64,000 nt of DNA from Gemmatimonadaceae bacterium (GCA_036273715.1 DASUHB010000072.1:1-64000); one strand, 5' to 3'. Shown: positions 26,012 through 36,336, numbered from the stretch's first letter. Made by a program: numbers and translations. The notes: generated from the sequence alone by a model not told the origin.

Positions 26012-27156
26012 TCGATATTGCAGTCCCGCGGAACGCCTGGCAGTGGGTGACGAAGCGGCGAAATCTCATCGCCGCCGCAGGCGCCGTGCTGTTGCTGGTT
26101 GCGTGCAAGGACCCGAAGAAACCGAAGTCGGCAGCGGTGCCCGTGGCAGTCGCGCACGTCGAAAAACGCGATGTGCCTTATGAGATCGACGCCACCGGCA
26201 CGATCGAGCCGATGCAGACCGTTTCCGTCTCGGCGCAAGTCGGCGGCATCCTCACGCACATCGACTTCAAGGAAGGCGATGACGTAAAGCAGGGGCAGGT
26301 ACTTTTCCAGATCGATCCGCGACCGTTCGAAGCAGCGTTGCAGCAAGTCCGCGCCGGGCTCGCCAAGGACAGCGCCCAGCTCACGACCGCTCTGCAGGAC
26401 GAACAGCGCTTCGCCCAACTGGTGCAGAAGGATTACGTCACGCAGCAGCAGTACGACCAGGCGAAAGCCAATGCGTTGTCGAGCAAAGCCACGGTCAACG
26501 CGGACGAGGCGCTCGTCGAGACCGCGAAGCTCAATCTCGAGTACGCCACGATTCGTTCGCCGATCGCCGGACGCGCCGGCGCCATCCTGCTCAAGGAAGG
26601 CAACCTCGTGCACGCGGGCGGCACCCCGCTCGTGGTGATCAATCAGATTCGCCCGATCATGGCGCGCTTTGCGGTGTCGGCCATACACCTTCCGCGCATC
26701 CGGAAGTACCAGAGCGATACGTTGAGTGTTGTCGCCCAACCGGCGAGCGGCCTAGGCGCACCCAGCCGGGGTACGCTGTCGTTCCTCGATAACGCGGTGG
26801 ACACGACGACAGGAACGATCATGATGAAAGCCAGATTCCCCAATACGGATGCGGTGCTCTGGCCCGGCGAGTTCGTGAACGTGGCGCTCGAGCTCTACGT
26901 CGAGAAGGGCGCTGTCGTGGTTCCGACGACTGCGGTCGTGCAGGGCCAGTCCGGAACAGCGGTGTTCACGGTGAACGACAGCGGCGTCGCCGAACAACGG
27001 GCCGTACAGGTGGAACGCACGGCAGGGGACATGTCGATCATCGAGAAAGGGCTCACTCCGGGCCAGACGGTGGTGACGGATGGACAACTCCGCATTACCG
27101 ATGGCACGAAGGTGCAGATCCAAGGCGCGACTAACGGCGATCAGCCGAGGCCCTGA
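26008..27156 (+). CDS. RND efflux periplasmic adaptor subunit
   Basis: The 382-residue protein has a lipoprotein signal (AAGAVLLLVAC), a split lipoyl domain (QVGGILTHIDFKEGDDVKQG and RSPIAGRAGAILLKEGNLV), a helical hairpin between them (about 100-165), then beta-barrel and membrane-proximal domains. This is the AcrA/MdtA layout, and it should join the inner-membrane pump to the TolC-type channel. The ATG at 26008 overlaps the channel gene's stop, and the stop codon overlaps the pump start (TGATG). All three parts are therefore translationally coupled. Confidence 0.95.
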   Translation: MIDIAVPRNAWQWVTKRRNLIAAAGAVLLLVACKDPKKPKSAAVPVAVAHVEKRDVPYEIDATGTIEPMQTVSVSAQVGGILTHIDFKEGDDVKQGQVLFQIDPRPFEAALQQVRAGLAKDSAQLTTALQDEQRFAQLVQKDYVTQQQYDQAKANALSSKATVNADEALVETAKLNLEYATIRSPIAGRAGAILLKEGNLVHAGGTPLVVINQIRPIMARFAVSAIHLPRIRKYQSDTLSVVAQPASGLGAPSRGTLSFLDNAVDTTTGTIMMKARFPNTDAVLWPGEFVNVALELYVEKGAVVVPTTAVVQGQSGTAVFTVNDSGVAEQRAVQVERTAGDMSIIEKGLTPGQTVVTDGQLRITDGTKVQIQGATNGDQPRP

Positions 27157-30100
27157 TGAATATCGCGGGAATATGGATTCGACGGCCCGTCATGACGACG
27201 CTCGTCATGATGGGCATTCTGATCTTCGGGATCGTGGCGTACCGCCAACTCGCCGTCAGCGACCTGCCGACGGTGGACTACCCGACGATCAACGTCAGCG
27301 CATCCCTCCCCGGCGCGAGCCCGGAAACGATGGCATCCGCGGTCGCAACGCCGCTCGAGAAACAGTTCTCGACCATCGCCGGCATCGACGTGATGACGTC
27401 GAGCAGCAGTCAGGGCTCGACGAACATCGTGTTGCAGTTCACGCTGGACCGGAACATCGACGCCGCCGCGCAGGATGTGCAGGCCGCAATCTCGAAGACG
27501 CTGCGTCAGCTGCCGCAGAACATCATCCCGCCCTCGTACCAGAAGGTCGACCCATCGGCGTCAGCCATTCTGTATTTGGCGCTCACCTCGAAGACGCTGG
27601 AGCTCTCGCAGCTCGACGAATACGCCGAGACGTATCTCGCCCAACGATTGTCCACGGTGTCGGGCGTGGCGCAGGTGCAAGTGTACGGCTCGATGAAATA
27701 CGCGGTGCGCGTGCAGCTGGATCCACAGGCGATGGCCATCCGCAAGATCGGCATCGACGAAGTGGTCAACGCGATCGATAACGCGAATGTGAATCTGCCG
27801 ACGGGCGTGCTGTGGGGCGCGAACAAAGCGTACACCGTGCAGGCGGACGGACAGCTGCAGGACGCGAAAGCATTCCGGCCGATGATCGTCGCCTACCGCA
27901 ACGGCGCGCCCGTGCGACTGCAGGACATCGGCAACATCGTGGACGGCGTGCAGGACTCCCATCAGGCGAGTTGGTACAACGGCGCGCGGGCCATCGTGCT
28001 CGCCATTCAACGCCAGCCGGGCACCAACACAGTGCAGGTGGCGACCGGCGTCAGGCAGGCGCTCAAGCAGATGGAGGAAGAGTTCCCGCCCTCTGTCCGC
28101 GTCGACGTGCTGCACGACCACTCCGAGTCCATCGCGGCGTCCGTGAAAGATGTGAAGTTCACGCTCTTCATCACGCTGTGCCTGGTCGTGCTCGTGATCT
28201 TCCTGTTCCTCAGGAACGTCTCGGCAACCGTGATTCCGAGCCTTGCGCTGCCGATGTCATTAGTCGGCACGTTCGCCGTGATGTATCTGCTGCACTACAG
28301 TCTCGACAACCTGTCCCTGATGGCGCTCACGCTTTCAGTCGGCTTCGTCGTCGATGACGCCATCGTCATGCTCGAGAACATCGTTAGGCACATCGAGATG
28401 GGCGAACCGGTGTTCCAGGCCGCTCTCGATGGGTCGCGTGAGATCGGCTTCACCATCTTGTCGATGACGATGTCGCTCGTGGCGGTATTCATCCCGATTC
28501 TGTTCATGGGCGGTCTCATCGGCCGCCTGTTCCACGAATTCGCGGTAACGATCGGCGTCGCCATCCTGGTGTCGGGCTTCGTCTCGCTCACCCTCACGCC
28601 GATGCTGTGCAGCCGGTTCCTCAAGTCGCATCACGGCGAGGAACACGGCCGGTTCTTCAATGCCACCGAGCGGATCTACGATCGGGTGCTCGCGGCGTAC
28701 GAGCGCACCCTGCGCACCGCGATGGATCACCGCCGCAAGGTGCTCGTGTTTGCAGGCCTGATTTTGCTCGGCACGGGATTGCTCGCAGTCGTAACGCCCA
28801 AAGGATTCCTGCCCAGCGAGGACCAGAGCTTCCTGTTCGGAACGACTGAGGCGGCGGAAGGCACCTCGTTCGACGCCATGGTCGCGCATTCGGAGCAGGT
28901 CTCGAAGATCATCCAAGCAGATCCGAACGTCTCCGACTACATGGTCTCGGTAGGCACCGGCGGGCCGAACAACACGATCAACGACGGTCGGGTTCTGCTT
29001 CACCTCAAGCCCCTCGACCAGCGAAAGCTGTCGGCAGATCAGATCCTGCAGGAGGAGGAGCAGAAATTCGCATCGCTCACCGGCATGCGGGTCTATCTGC
29101 AGAATCCTCCGGCGATCAACATCGGCGGACACTCCACCAAGAGCCAGTACCAGTTCACGCTCCAGAGCGCCGACATTCAAGCGATGTACTCGGCGTCCAA
29201 CAAATTGCTGGCGCGCATGGAGAACATTCCCGGTCTGCAGGATGTCACCACCGACTTGCAGATCAAGAATCCGCAGGTGAACGTCGCGATCGATCGTGAC
29301 CGTGCGTCGTCGTTGGGCGTGACCGCATCGCAGATCGAGAATGCCCTGTACGACGCGTACGGTCAGGCACAAGTGTCGACGATCTACACGTCGAACAACC
29401 AGTACTGGGTGGTGATGGAGCTCGAGGACCAGTACCAACGCGACCTGTCGGCATTGAACCTCCTGTACGTGAAGTCGAGCTCCGGAGATCTCGTGCCGCT
29501 GTCGGCGGTAGCGCACCTGTCGCCCGACATCGGTCCTCTCACGGTGAATCACTCGGGACAACTGCCGTCGGTGACGTTGTCGTTCAACCTCGCGCCGGGC
29601 GTGTCCTTGGGCGACGCAGTTTCACGCGTGCAGCAGGCAGCCAGCGAGATCCTTCCATCGAGCGTCTCGACAGCATTCTCGGGAACAGCGCAGGCTTTCC
29701 AGCAGGCGCAGGCCGGATTGTTGGGCCTACTCGTCCTCGCGGTCGTCGTCATCTACATCGTGCTGGGCATCCTGTACGAGAGCTTCGTCCATCCGCTCAC
29801 AATCTTGTCCGGGTTGCCGTTCGCCGGATTCGGCGCGCTGCTGTCGTTGTTCATCTTTCACACCGATCTGAGCATCTACGCGTTCGTCGGCATCATCATG
29901 TTGATCGGATTGGTCAAAAAGAACGCGATCATGATGATCGACTTCGCCATCGAAGCCGAGCGCGGCCAGGGCAAGTCGGCGCACGATGCCATCCTCGAGG
30001 CCTGCTCCGTTCGCTTCCGTCCAATCATGATGACCACGATGGCGGCGTTGATGGGCACGCTGCCCATCGCGCTGGGCACGGGCGCCGGCGCCGAGTCGCG

Positions 30101-30263
30101 CCGTCCGCTCGGCATCGCGGTGTGCGGCGGCCTCGCGTTCTCGCAGCTCGTGACGTTGTACGTAACGCCCGTGATCTACACATATCTCGATTCGTTGCAG
30201 CGGCGCTTGCACGCGTTCGAGCCCCAGGCCGAGGGCGCCGCGCTGCCCGCAACCGGAGATTGA
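27156..30263 (+). CDS. RND efflux pump permease, MdtB/MdtC-AcrB type
   Basis: The 1035-residue protein has the RND duplicated layout with 12 transmembrane helices and two large periplasmic loops. The N-terminus (IWIRRPVMTTLVMMGI) and VSASLPGASPETM are typical. The proton-relay Asp pair is in TM4 (SVGFVVDDAIVMLENI) and the partner Lys in TM10 (LIGLVKKNAIMMIDF). The sequence resembles the hydrophobic/amphiphilic exporters (MdtB, MdtC) rather than heavy-metal pumps. As only one permease is present it should work as a homotrimer. Substrate is unknown. Only one GTTAGGC motif occurs in this 3.1-kb gene (28383). Confidence 0.96.
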   Translation: MNIAGIWIRRPVMTTLVMMGILIFGIVAYRQLAVSDLPTVDYPTINVSASLPGASPETMASAVATPLEKQFSTIAGIDVMTSSSSQGSTNIVLQFTLDRNIDAAAQDVQAAISKTLRQLPQNIIPPSYQKVDPSASAILYLALTSKTLELSQLDEYAETYLAQRLSTVSGVAQVQVYGSMKYAVRVQLDPQAMAIRKIGIDEVVNAIDNANVNLPTGVLWGANKAYTVQADGQLQDAKAFRPMIVAYRNGAPVRLQDIGNIVDGVQDSHQASWYNGARAIVLAIQRQPGTNTVQVATGVRQALKQMEEEFPPSVRVDVLHDHSESIAASVKDVKFTLFITLCLVVLVIFLFLRNVSATVIPSLALPMSLVGTFAVMYLLHYSLDNLSLMALTLSVGFVVDDAIVMLENIVRHIEMGEPVFQAALDGSREIGFTILSMTMSLVAVFIPILFMGGLIGRLFHEFAVTIGVAILVSGFVSLTLTPMLCSRFLKSHHGEEHGRFFNATERIYDRVLAAYERTLRTAMDHRRKVLVFAGLILLGTGLLAVVTPKGFLPSEDQSFLFGTTEAAEGTSFDAMVAHSEQVSKIIQADPNVSDYMVSVGTGGPNNTINDGRVLLHLKPLDQRKLSADQILQEEEQKFASLTGMRVYLQNPPAINIGGHSTKSQYQFTLQSADIQAMYSASNKLLARMENIPGLQDVTTDLQIKNPQVNVAIDRDRASSLGVTASQIENALYDAYGQAQVSTIYTSNNQYWVVMELEDQYQRDLSALNLLYVKSSSGDLVPLSAVAHLSPDIGPLTVNHSGQLPSVTLSFNLAPGVSLGDAVSRVQQAASEILPSSVSTAFSGTAQAFQQAQAGLLGLLVLAVVVIYIVLGILYESFVHPLTILSGLPFAGFGALLSLFIFHTDLSIYAFVGIIMLIGLVKKNAIMMIDFAIEAERGQGKSAHDAILEACSVRFRPIMMTTMAALMGTLPIALGTGAGAESRRPLGIAVCGGLAFSQLVTLYVTPVIYTYLDSLQRRLHAFEPQAEGAALPATGD

Positions 30264-30354
30264 CCAACGGACTCGAGACGCGCACCTTGCGCGCTTCCCG
30301 GGTCACGCGGGTGATGCCCGAAGCCGCACGTGGCGCTCCGCGTTGGCCCTCGTC

Positions 30355-30383
30355 TTGACGGATTGAAGGATGTGTTGTATTGG
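30355..30383 (+). promoter_or_regulatory. possible sigma-70-like promoter of the H1-like gene
   Basis: TTGACG at 30355-30360 is followed after 17 bases by TATTGG at 30378-30383. This gives a predicted 5' leader of about 105 bases before the gene at 30498. The -35 box is good and the -10 box weak, so this is tentative. Confidence 0.35.
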
Positions 30384-30497
30384 GAGCTTCGGGCGGGAGG
30401 CTGCATGAGGGTACGCCACGAGCTCCACCTATGACACGTTCAACGAGCACATACCCGCAGCACCACGTGCTACGCGACAACACGACAGGAGGCAATC

Positions 30498-31022
30498 ATG
30501 CCGCGCGGTGACGAGTACAACGAGAAGCTCCACCTCTCCGAGCACGATGACGACGAGGATGATCTCGGATACGGTGGCGGCGGCTCGTCGTATGACGATG
30601 AGGAGGAGGAAGAGACGAGCGGCTGGGGCATGAAAACCCATAGCGACGATCTGTGGGATAGCACAGACGAGGACGAGGAAGACGAAGAAGGCGCGACCGA
30701 AGACGACGGTGGTGAAATCGAGGAAGAAATAACCATCGTCAGCACGCCGGCCACGCCATCCGCGGGTGGGATGGGCTCTGTTTCTCGTCCTCCTGCAAGG
30801 AAAGGCGCGGCTCCGGCCAAAGCGCCCCCGCCGAGGTCAGCACCGGCGGCAAAGAAGGCTGCTTCCAAACCTGCAGCCAAGAAAGCCGGCAAGAAAAAGG
30901 CGGCGAAGAAAGCCCCCCGCCATGCGGCGGCCAAGAAAAAGTCGGCCGGGAAAAAGGCCGCGCGCAAGAAGACGTCGGCAAAGCACTCGAGCGGTAAGGC
31001 CGGCGCACGTAAGAGAAAGTAA
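30498..31022 (+). CDS. histone H1-like protein with acidic N-terminal half
   Basis: The 174-residue protein is strikingly bipolar. Residues 10-78 are rich in Asp/Glu (stretches such as DDEEEEE and DEDEEDEE), residues 80-115 are Ala/Pro-rich, and 115-174 is a Lys/Ala tail of AAKKAxxKK repeats like eukaryotic H1 tails and bacterial Hc1/AlgP-type proteins. The basic tail should bind DNA non-specifically; the acidic half could mask it or bind a partner. A textbook ribosome site (AGGAGG) lies seven bases before the ATG, suggesting strong translation. A hairpin terminator follows. Lys codons (AAG, AAA) lower the local GC content. Confidence 0.8.
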   Translation: MPRGDEYNEKLHLSEHDDDEDDLGYGGGGSSYDDEEEEETSGWGMKTHSDDLWDSTDEDEEDEEGATEDDGGEIEEEITIVSTPATPSAGGMGSVSRPPARKGAAPAKAPPPRSAPAAKKAASKPAAKKAGKKKAAKKAPRHAAAKKKSAGKKAARKKTSAKHSSGKAGARKRK

Positions 31023-31047
31023 GATCTCGTCCCAGGCAGTAATCGGC

Positions 31048-31072
31048 GGCGAGGCGCCCTGCGCCTCGCCGC
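31048..31072 (+). terminator. hairpin after the H1-like gene
   Basis: A perfect 11-bp stem CGGCGAGGCGC / GCGCCTCGCCG with a CCT loop lies 25 bases after the stop codon. It is followed by a weak T-containing tail (CTCGTCGTTT). It is probably a transcription terminator. Confidence 0.6.
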
Positions 31073-31139
31073 TCGTCGTTTCCACATCTGCCGAGGGCGC
31101 TCCTGTCGCGTAACTGGCGCGTCCGTTATTCTTTGCCCC

Positions 31140-31685
31140 ATGGTTGATTCACCGGTCCCGCTACTCCGAGCGCACGGTCGCCACGCGCCGTGGAACGCTC
31201 GCGGACTGGCTGGTCATGCGACGTCGCTAGTCAATGCCGCAGCAATGCGACCCACCAACGCCGCGGCTCGCGCCGAGCCGAGTGCGCGCGCCGTGCGCTA
31301 CTACGTAGCAAGTGGTCTGCTCGACCGGCCCGAAGGAACGGGCACATCCGCAACGTACGGATATCGCCACCTGCTGCAGCTGCTGTTCGTGAAAATCCGC
31401 CAGCGGGAAGGCCAGCCGCTCGAGAAAATTCGCGACGAGATGCGCGAGCTCACGGGCGATGCGCTCGAGCGGCGCGTTGCGGCATCGCTCGCACCAGCGC
31501 TCACTATGGGTACGGATACCGTCGTCGCCCAGGAGACGGCCACGGAAGGCGTGTGGCATCGCATCACGGTCGCCAACGGCATCGAGCTGCACGTGCGCGA
31601 TGACTCGCCCGCGTCGCGCGACGATGCGGTGCTCGCGATGCGCGACGCCGTGCGCGCGACCCTCGGCCGCGACGACATCCGCTGA
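31140..31685 (+). CDS. MerR-like winged-helix regulator
   Basis: The protein is 181 residues. The region 48-105 matches the MerR-type N-terminal fold: SARAVRYYVASGLLDRPEG (helix-turn-helix and wing), then ATYGYRHLLQLLFVKIRQREG and LEKIRDEM. A dimerising coiled-coil region and a C-terminal beta-hairpin (WHRITVANGIELHV) follow. No Cys is present, so it is not a metal-sensing or redox MerR. The first 40 residues are unlike the family, and the start could lie further in. It lies tail-to-tail with the Lhr helicase gene. Target genes are unknown. Confidence 0.7.
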   Translation: MVDSPVPLLRAHGRHAPWNARGLAGHATSLVNAAAMRPTNAAARAEPSARAVRYYVASGLLDRPEGTGTSATYGYRHLLQLLFVKIRQREGQPLEKIRDEMRELTGDALERRVAASLAPALTMGTDTVVAQETATEGVWHRITVANGIELHVRDDSPASRDDAVLAMRDAVRATLGRDDIR

Positions 31686-31716
31686 CCCACCGCGTTAGGC
31701 GGCGCTCGCCCGTCGC

Positions 31717-34700
31717 TCAGCGCGCCAGCGGCTCGAACTCGAACCCGCGTGGAACGCGGCGGTAGCCCGCCGCAGTGAACGCGCCCGCCCAACGGCTGAC
31801 CCCCGCGGCCGCACCGTCGATCCGTTCCACCGTGCACCGGCGCCGCGTTAAGCCAAGGGACGACCGCCGGCGGTCCACGTACTCGGCCAGCACGCGCGCC
31901 GCGGCCGTCACGTCGTCCTCCTCGGCATCCGGACGCACAACCACGCGCCGGCCCGCCGATTCCGCCGAGAGAATCACCACCCCGCCGCGCACCACGAGCA
32001 CCGCGCCGCGACCGCGCGGATGCTCCAATGGATTCGTCGCCCGAGACGGGAGCCGCACGTTCAAGATGTTGGCCGGGTCCGACGCAGCAATCGCAACCAT
32101 CGGCGCTGCCCGCCCCGTTGTTTCCTCGCGAACTCCGCGGAGCAGCTCGACCGCGGCCGGCAACGCGAACTGCGCTCCTGCCATACCCTCGACGAAGTAT
32201 CCACGACGCACTTCGCCGCGCTCCTCCAAACGCTTGAGCTCGCGATAGATCGATCGCCACGGGACGGGCGGCCGCTCTCTCCGCCACCAGTCGCTCGTGA
32301 CCACGCCGTATCGGTCGAGCCAGCGTCGCGCCACTATTTCGGCGTGCTCGTCTTCCGGCGGGCGGTCGGCATCGTCGATCCTGATCAGCGACCAGCGACC
32401 TAACCAGCCGCTCCGCGGACCGGGCACATCCGGCCGACGCCACTTGGGCAAGCGATACGCAGACACCCGGCGCTGCACGATTGGCGACCGACCGGTGATC
32501 TCGCTCGGCCACCGCGACACTTCCGCCGGCGATTCGCGGTTCGGCAGCGCTCGCATACGAACGATCTCCCGCATCGCCTCGATCGTGTCGTTCGTCGCCG
32601 CGCCCGCGGCGACCAGCTCGCGCAACCCGTCGCGAAGCGCAGCCGGTCCCAGGCCGGTCGCGGAAACCAGATCGGCGAAGAACGAGGCGCCGCGTTGGGC
32701 GAGCGCGTCGCGCACGCGTTGGGCATCAGCCGAGAGCGCCTGCGACGGCGTCGAAAGCCAGATGACTTCCTCGCCGCGCGGGAAAAAACGAATGGCCGCC
32801 AGGGTTGCAGCGCCGGCGTCGGACCGGTGTGCGCTGCCGGCCCATTCGAGCTCGCCCGACGTCGCGAGCTGCGACAGCCACGCGGAGTCGTATCGATCGA
32901 GGCGCGAGGGCAGGGTATCGCGTTCCCATCGATCTGCCGGCTGGGGCAATCCCGACAGCTGATGCACGGCGGCCTCGAGGCCCGTCGAGCCCGTTAGGCG
33001 GTCGCGAGAATCGACGTGCTGCCACCGTCGCAGAAACGCGCCGAACGTGCCGAGGTCAACGGCCCGGATCTGGCGGCGCAGCTGAGCCAGTGCGCGTCGT
33101 CGTGCGCGATCGACGACTCCCGTGGTGCACCATTCGGCATCATGCACCCCACGCCGGAAGCGACCGCGCACGAGCCGTCCCGCGCGATCCCAATCTGTCA
33201 ACGCCGCCGCCACCCATTCCTCGGGCCAGCCGTATCGCTTCGTGATGTCCGCAACCGTCACGGGACCGGCGAGCGAGACGAACTTGGCGAGAATCTCTCG
33301 ACGCGCCGCGCGCGGCTCGAGCGACGGATGCCGAAACGCGCGGGGCACAACGACGTCGGCGGCTGTGTCGGCGAGGAGCGGTCCCGCGCGAAGCCGCGCG
33401 AGCGCGTCTTCGCCGAACGCCGCGGCGTATCGCGGGAACGTTTCCACGAGGATGGCGCGCCAGCGAAGCGCCTCATCGCCGGCCGGAAACGGGATCAGGA
33501 CCACGCGACCGCTCTCGAGGAGCGCTTCGACCGGATCCCGTTGGGCCGTCCACGCGTCGCGCGCCGCGGTGCGGGCGCGCAGCTCGTCGATCGTGAGATC
33601 GCCGGCACGGTCGAGCAGGTACGCGAGCTCGTCGGCCGAGCGTGCCCGGCGCCGTTCGGATGTGCCGCGCCGATCGGCCACCACGTCGTCGAGCGCCCGT
33701 CGCGCGTCCTCGTCGGCGTCGGCGCCTAACAGACCATCCGTGAGCACGTCGCCCAACAAGGCCCGGTCCACGGACAGAAGCGCCGCCTGTCGCTCGGCGC
33801 GGGGTGAATCATCGGCGTACAGCCAGTCCATCACGAATCCGAGCTGCAGCCCGGCCGCGAACGGCGAGGGCCCGTCGGTATCGACCAGGCGGACGGTGAT
33901 GCGGCCGGCGCCGATCGCCTCCAGGACGGTGCGAAGCGACGGCAGATCGAACGCATCGTCGAGCACTTCGCGATACGTCTCGACGAGGAGCGGGAAGGTG
34001 GGCCTGCCGCGCACGGCGTCGAGCAGATCGAGTGCGCGCATGCGTTGGAGCCAGAGCGGCATGCGGCGCCCCGGCGCGCCGCGCGCCAGCACCAGCGCCC
34101 GCGCGGCGTTCATGCGGAATCGGGCGCCGAACAGCGAGGTATTGCCGATTTCGTCGACGAGCCGTTGCTCGGCATCGCCCGGGCTCAGGCGGAGCATGGC
34201 GGCGAGGTCGAGCGCGGCGCCGGTTTCGGGGACGCGGAGCATGATGCCGTCGTCGCTCGTCTGCACGTGGCACTCGCCGCTGCCTAACGCATCGCGGACG
34301 CGTTGGGCGAGCGCCATGCCCCACGGCGCGTTGACGCGGCCGCCGAACACGGAATGGATCACGATGCGGACCGCGCCCATCTCGTCGTGGAATCGCTCCA
34401 CGACCACGGTGCGCTCGTCGGGGATCGTGCCCGTGGCCGCGCGCTGCTCGGCTACGTAGTCCCGCAGCTCGCGCGTCGATGCCTCGTCGGCGCCTAACCG
34501 AGCCGCGAGCGCCGCCGCCGCGGCCTCGTCGTCCGCCGGGAGCGCCGCCAGCTCGCGGCGCAGCGCGCCCACGCGGCGGCCGATGGAGGCGGCGCGCGAC
34601 GCGTACTCCCCGTGCCAGAACGGCATCCGCGCCGGCGCCCCGGGCGCCGGCGTCACGATCACCCGATCGTGCTCGATTGCCCCGATCCGCCAGGTGGCCG

Positions 34701-36336
34701 AGCCTAACTGAAAGACGTCGCCCACCCGCGACTCGTGCACGAACTCCTCGTCCAACTCGCCTAACCGCGTCCGGTCCGGCAGCACCGCCGTGTACAGACC
34801 GCGGTCGGGGATCGTGCCGCCGGACACCACCGCCACCAGCCGGCTCGATCGCGTCCCGCGGATCTGGTCGGCGACGCGATCCCACACGAGCCGCGGCTGC
34901 ATGTCGGCCGTCACCTCCGCCGGGTACGCCCCCGACAGCATCGACAGCACGGCGTCGAACGCCGCCCGCCCGAGCTTGTGATACGGGTACGCCCGCCGCA
35001 CCAGCGCGAACGCATCACCCGTCGACCAGTCGTCCACCGACGCCATCGCCACCAGAATCTGCGCCAGCACATCGAGCGCATTCTGCGGCACCCGCGTCGG
35101 CTCCACGTCGCCCTCACGCATCGCCTCGACGATGGCCGCCATCTCGACCAGATCGTCGCGAAACGTCGGCACGAACACGCCCCGACTCGACTCGCCTAAC
35201 GAATGGCCGGCGCGTCCCACCCGCTGCAACCCGGCCGACACCCGCTTGGGACTCTGTAGCTGCAGCACCAGATCCACCGAGCCGATGTCGATGCCCAGCT
35301 CCAACGAGCTCGTCGTCACCAGCGCGCGCAGCTCGCCCGCCTTGAGCGACCGCTCCAACCCCAGGCGCCGCTCCCGCGACAACGAGCCGTGATACGGACG
35401 CGCCAGCTCCTCGCCCGCGAGTGTGTTGATCCGCGCCGCCATCCGCTCCGCCTGCCCGCGGTTGTTGACGAACACCAGCGTCGTCCGCGCCCCGCGAATG
35501 CGCGCCACCGCCAGCTCGGCGACCCGCGGCCACACACCGCCCGGCGCCATCGCCCCCTCCGGCGCCGGCGACGCGATCTCGAGCGCCATCCGCTTCACCA
35601 ACCCGCAATCGATGACCGTCACCGGCCGGAACGCCGGCGCATCGCCCTCGCCGCGCGGTCCGCAGCCGCCGAGATACCGCGCGATTTCGTCTAACGGACG
35701 CTGCGTGGCCGACAGACCGATCCGCTGCGGCGGCGACTCGCACAACGCATCGAGACGCTCGAGCGACAACGCCAGATGCGCCCCCCGCTTCGTCCCCGCC
35801 ACCGCGTGGATCTCGTCGACGATCACCGCGCGCACCATCGAGAACATCCCGCGACCCTTCACCGTCGTCAGCATGATGTGCAGCGATTCGGGCGTCGTGA
35901 TCAGGATGTGCGGCGCGCGACGCAGCATGCGGGCACGCGCACCGGCGCTCGTGTCGCCCGTCCGCACCGCGACGCGAATCTCGGGGAACGGCAGCCCCGC
36001 CTCCTCAAATCGCAGCCGCAGCTCCGTGAGCGGCACCTCGAGGTTGCGATGGATGTCGTTGCTCAGCGCCTTGAGCGGCGAGATGTAGAGGATCTGTACT
36101 GCGTTAGGCAGCGGCGCGTCGAGGCCGCGCTCGATGAGGCGGTTGATCTCCCACAGAAATGCCGACAGCGTCTTGCCCGTCCCGGTCGGCGCCAGAATCA
36201 GCGTGTGCGCCGCGCTCGCAATCGCCGGCCACCCCAACCGCTGTGGATCGCTCGCCCGTCCGAAGGCGTCGCGAAACCACTCCCGCACGATCCGGTGGAA
36301 CGGGCGCATGAGCCCAGCATCGCCGCGAGAGGCCAT
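31717..36336 (-). CDS. lhr: Lhr-family ATP-dependent helicase, full length
   Basis: The 1539-residue protein is the size of E. coli Lhr. The N-terminal superfamily 2 core has Walker A APTGTGKTLSAF, the DEIH box VIVDEIHAV, motif III GLSATQRPL, and motif VI QRVGRAGHSLG. Winged-helix and Lhr-specific domains follow, then the long C-terminal extension (beyond about residue 870) found only in full-length Lhr. Known Lhr proteins unwind DNA and RNA:DNA hybrids 3'-5' and are linked to DNA repair. The ATG at 36336 is preferred to the TTG six bases upstream. The gene carries ten or more GTTAGGC-type motifs. It is probably monocistronic. Confidence 0.95.
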   Translation of the reverse strand: MASRGDAGLMRPFHRIVREWFRDAFGRASDPQRLGWPAIASAAHTLILAPTGTGKTLSAFLWEINRLIERGLDAPLPNAVQILYISPLKALSNDIHRNLEVPLTELRLRFEEAGLPFPEIRVAVRTGDTSAGARARMLRRAPHILITTPESLHIMLTTVKGRGMFSMVRAVIVDEIHAVAGTKRGAHLALSLERLDALCESPPQRIGLSATQRPLDEIARYLGGCGPRGEGDAPAFRPVTVIDCGLVKRMALEIASPAPEGAMAPGGVWPRVAELAVARIRGARTTLVFVNNRGQAERMAARINTLAGEELARPYHGSLSRERRLGLERSLKAGELRALVTTSSLELGIDIGSVDLVLQLQSPKRVSAGLQRVGRAGHSLGESSRGVFVPTFRDDLVEMAAIVEAMREGDVEPTRVPQNALDVLAQILVAMASVDDWSTGDAFALVRRAYPYHKLGRAAFDAVLSMLSGAYPAEVTADMQPRLVWDRVADQIRGTRSSRLVAVVSGGTIPDRGLYTAVLPDRTRLGELDEEFVHESRVGDVFQLGSATWRIGAIEHDRVIVTPAPGAPARMPFWHGEYASRAASIGRRVGALRRELAALPADDEAAAAALAARLGADEASTRELRDYVAEQRAATGTIPDERTVVVERFHDEMGAVRIVIHSVFGGRVNAPWGMALAQRVRDALGSGECHVQTSDDGIMLRVPETGAALDLAAMLRLSPGDAEQRLVDEIGNTSLFGARFRMNAARALVLARGAPGRRMPLWLQRMRALDLLDAVRGRPTFPLLVETYREVLDDAFDLPSLRTVLEAIGAGRITVRLVDTDGPSPFAAGLQLGFVMDWLYADDSPRAERQAALLSVDRALLGDVLTDGLLGADADEDARRALDDVVADRRGTSERRRARSADELAYLLDRAGDLTIDELRARTAARDAWTAQRDPVEALLESGRVVLIPFPAGDEALRWRAILVETFPRYAAAFGEDALARLRAGPLLADTAADVVVPRAFRHPSLEPRAARREILAKFVSLAGPVTVADITKRYGWPEEWVAAALTDWDRAGRLVRGRFRRGVHDAEWCTTGVVDRARRRALAQLRRQIRAVDLGTFGAFLRRWQHVDSRDRLTGSTGLEAAVHQLSGLPQPADRWERDTLPSRLDRYDSAWLSQLATSGELEWAGSAHRSDAGAATLAAIRFFPRGEEVIWLSTPSQALSADAQRVRDALAQRGASFFADLVSATGLGPAALRDGLRELVAAGAATNDTIEAMREIVRMRALPNRESPAEVSRWPSEITGRSPIVQRRVSAYRLPKWRRPDVPGPRSGWLGRWSLIRIDDADRPPEDEHAEIVARRWLDRYGVVTSDWWRRERPPVPWRSIYRELKRLEERGEVRRGYFVEGMAGAQFALPAAVELLRGVREETTGRAAPMVAIAASDPANILNVRLPSRATNPLEHPRGRGAVLVVRGGVVILSAESAGRRVVVRPDAEEDDVTAAARVLAEYVDRRRSSLGLTRRRCTVERIDGAAAGVSRWAGAFTAAGYRRVPRGFEFEPLAR

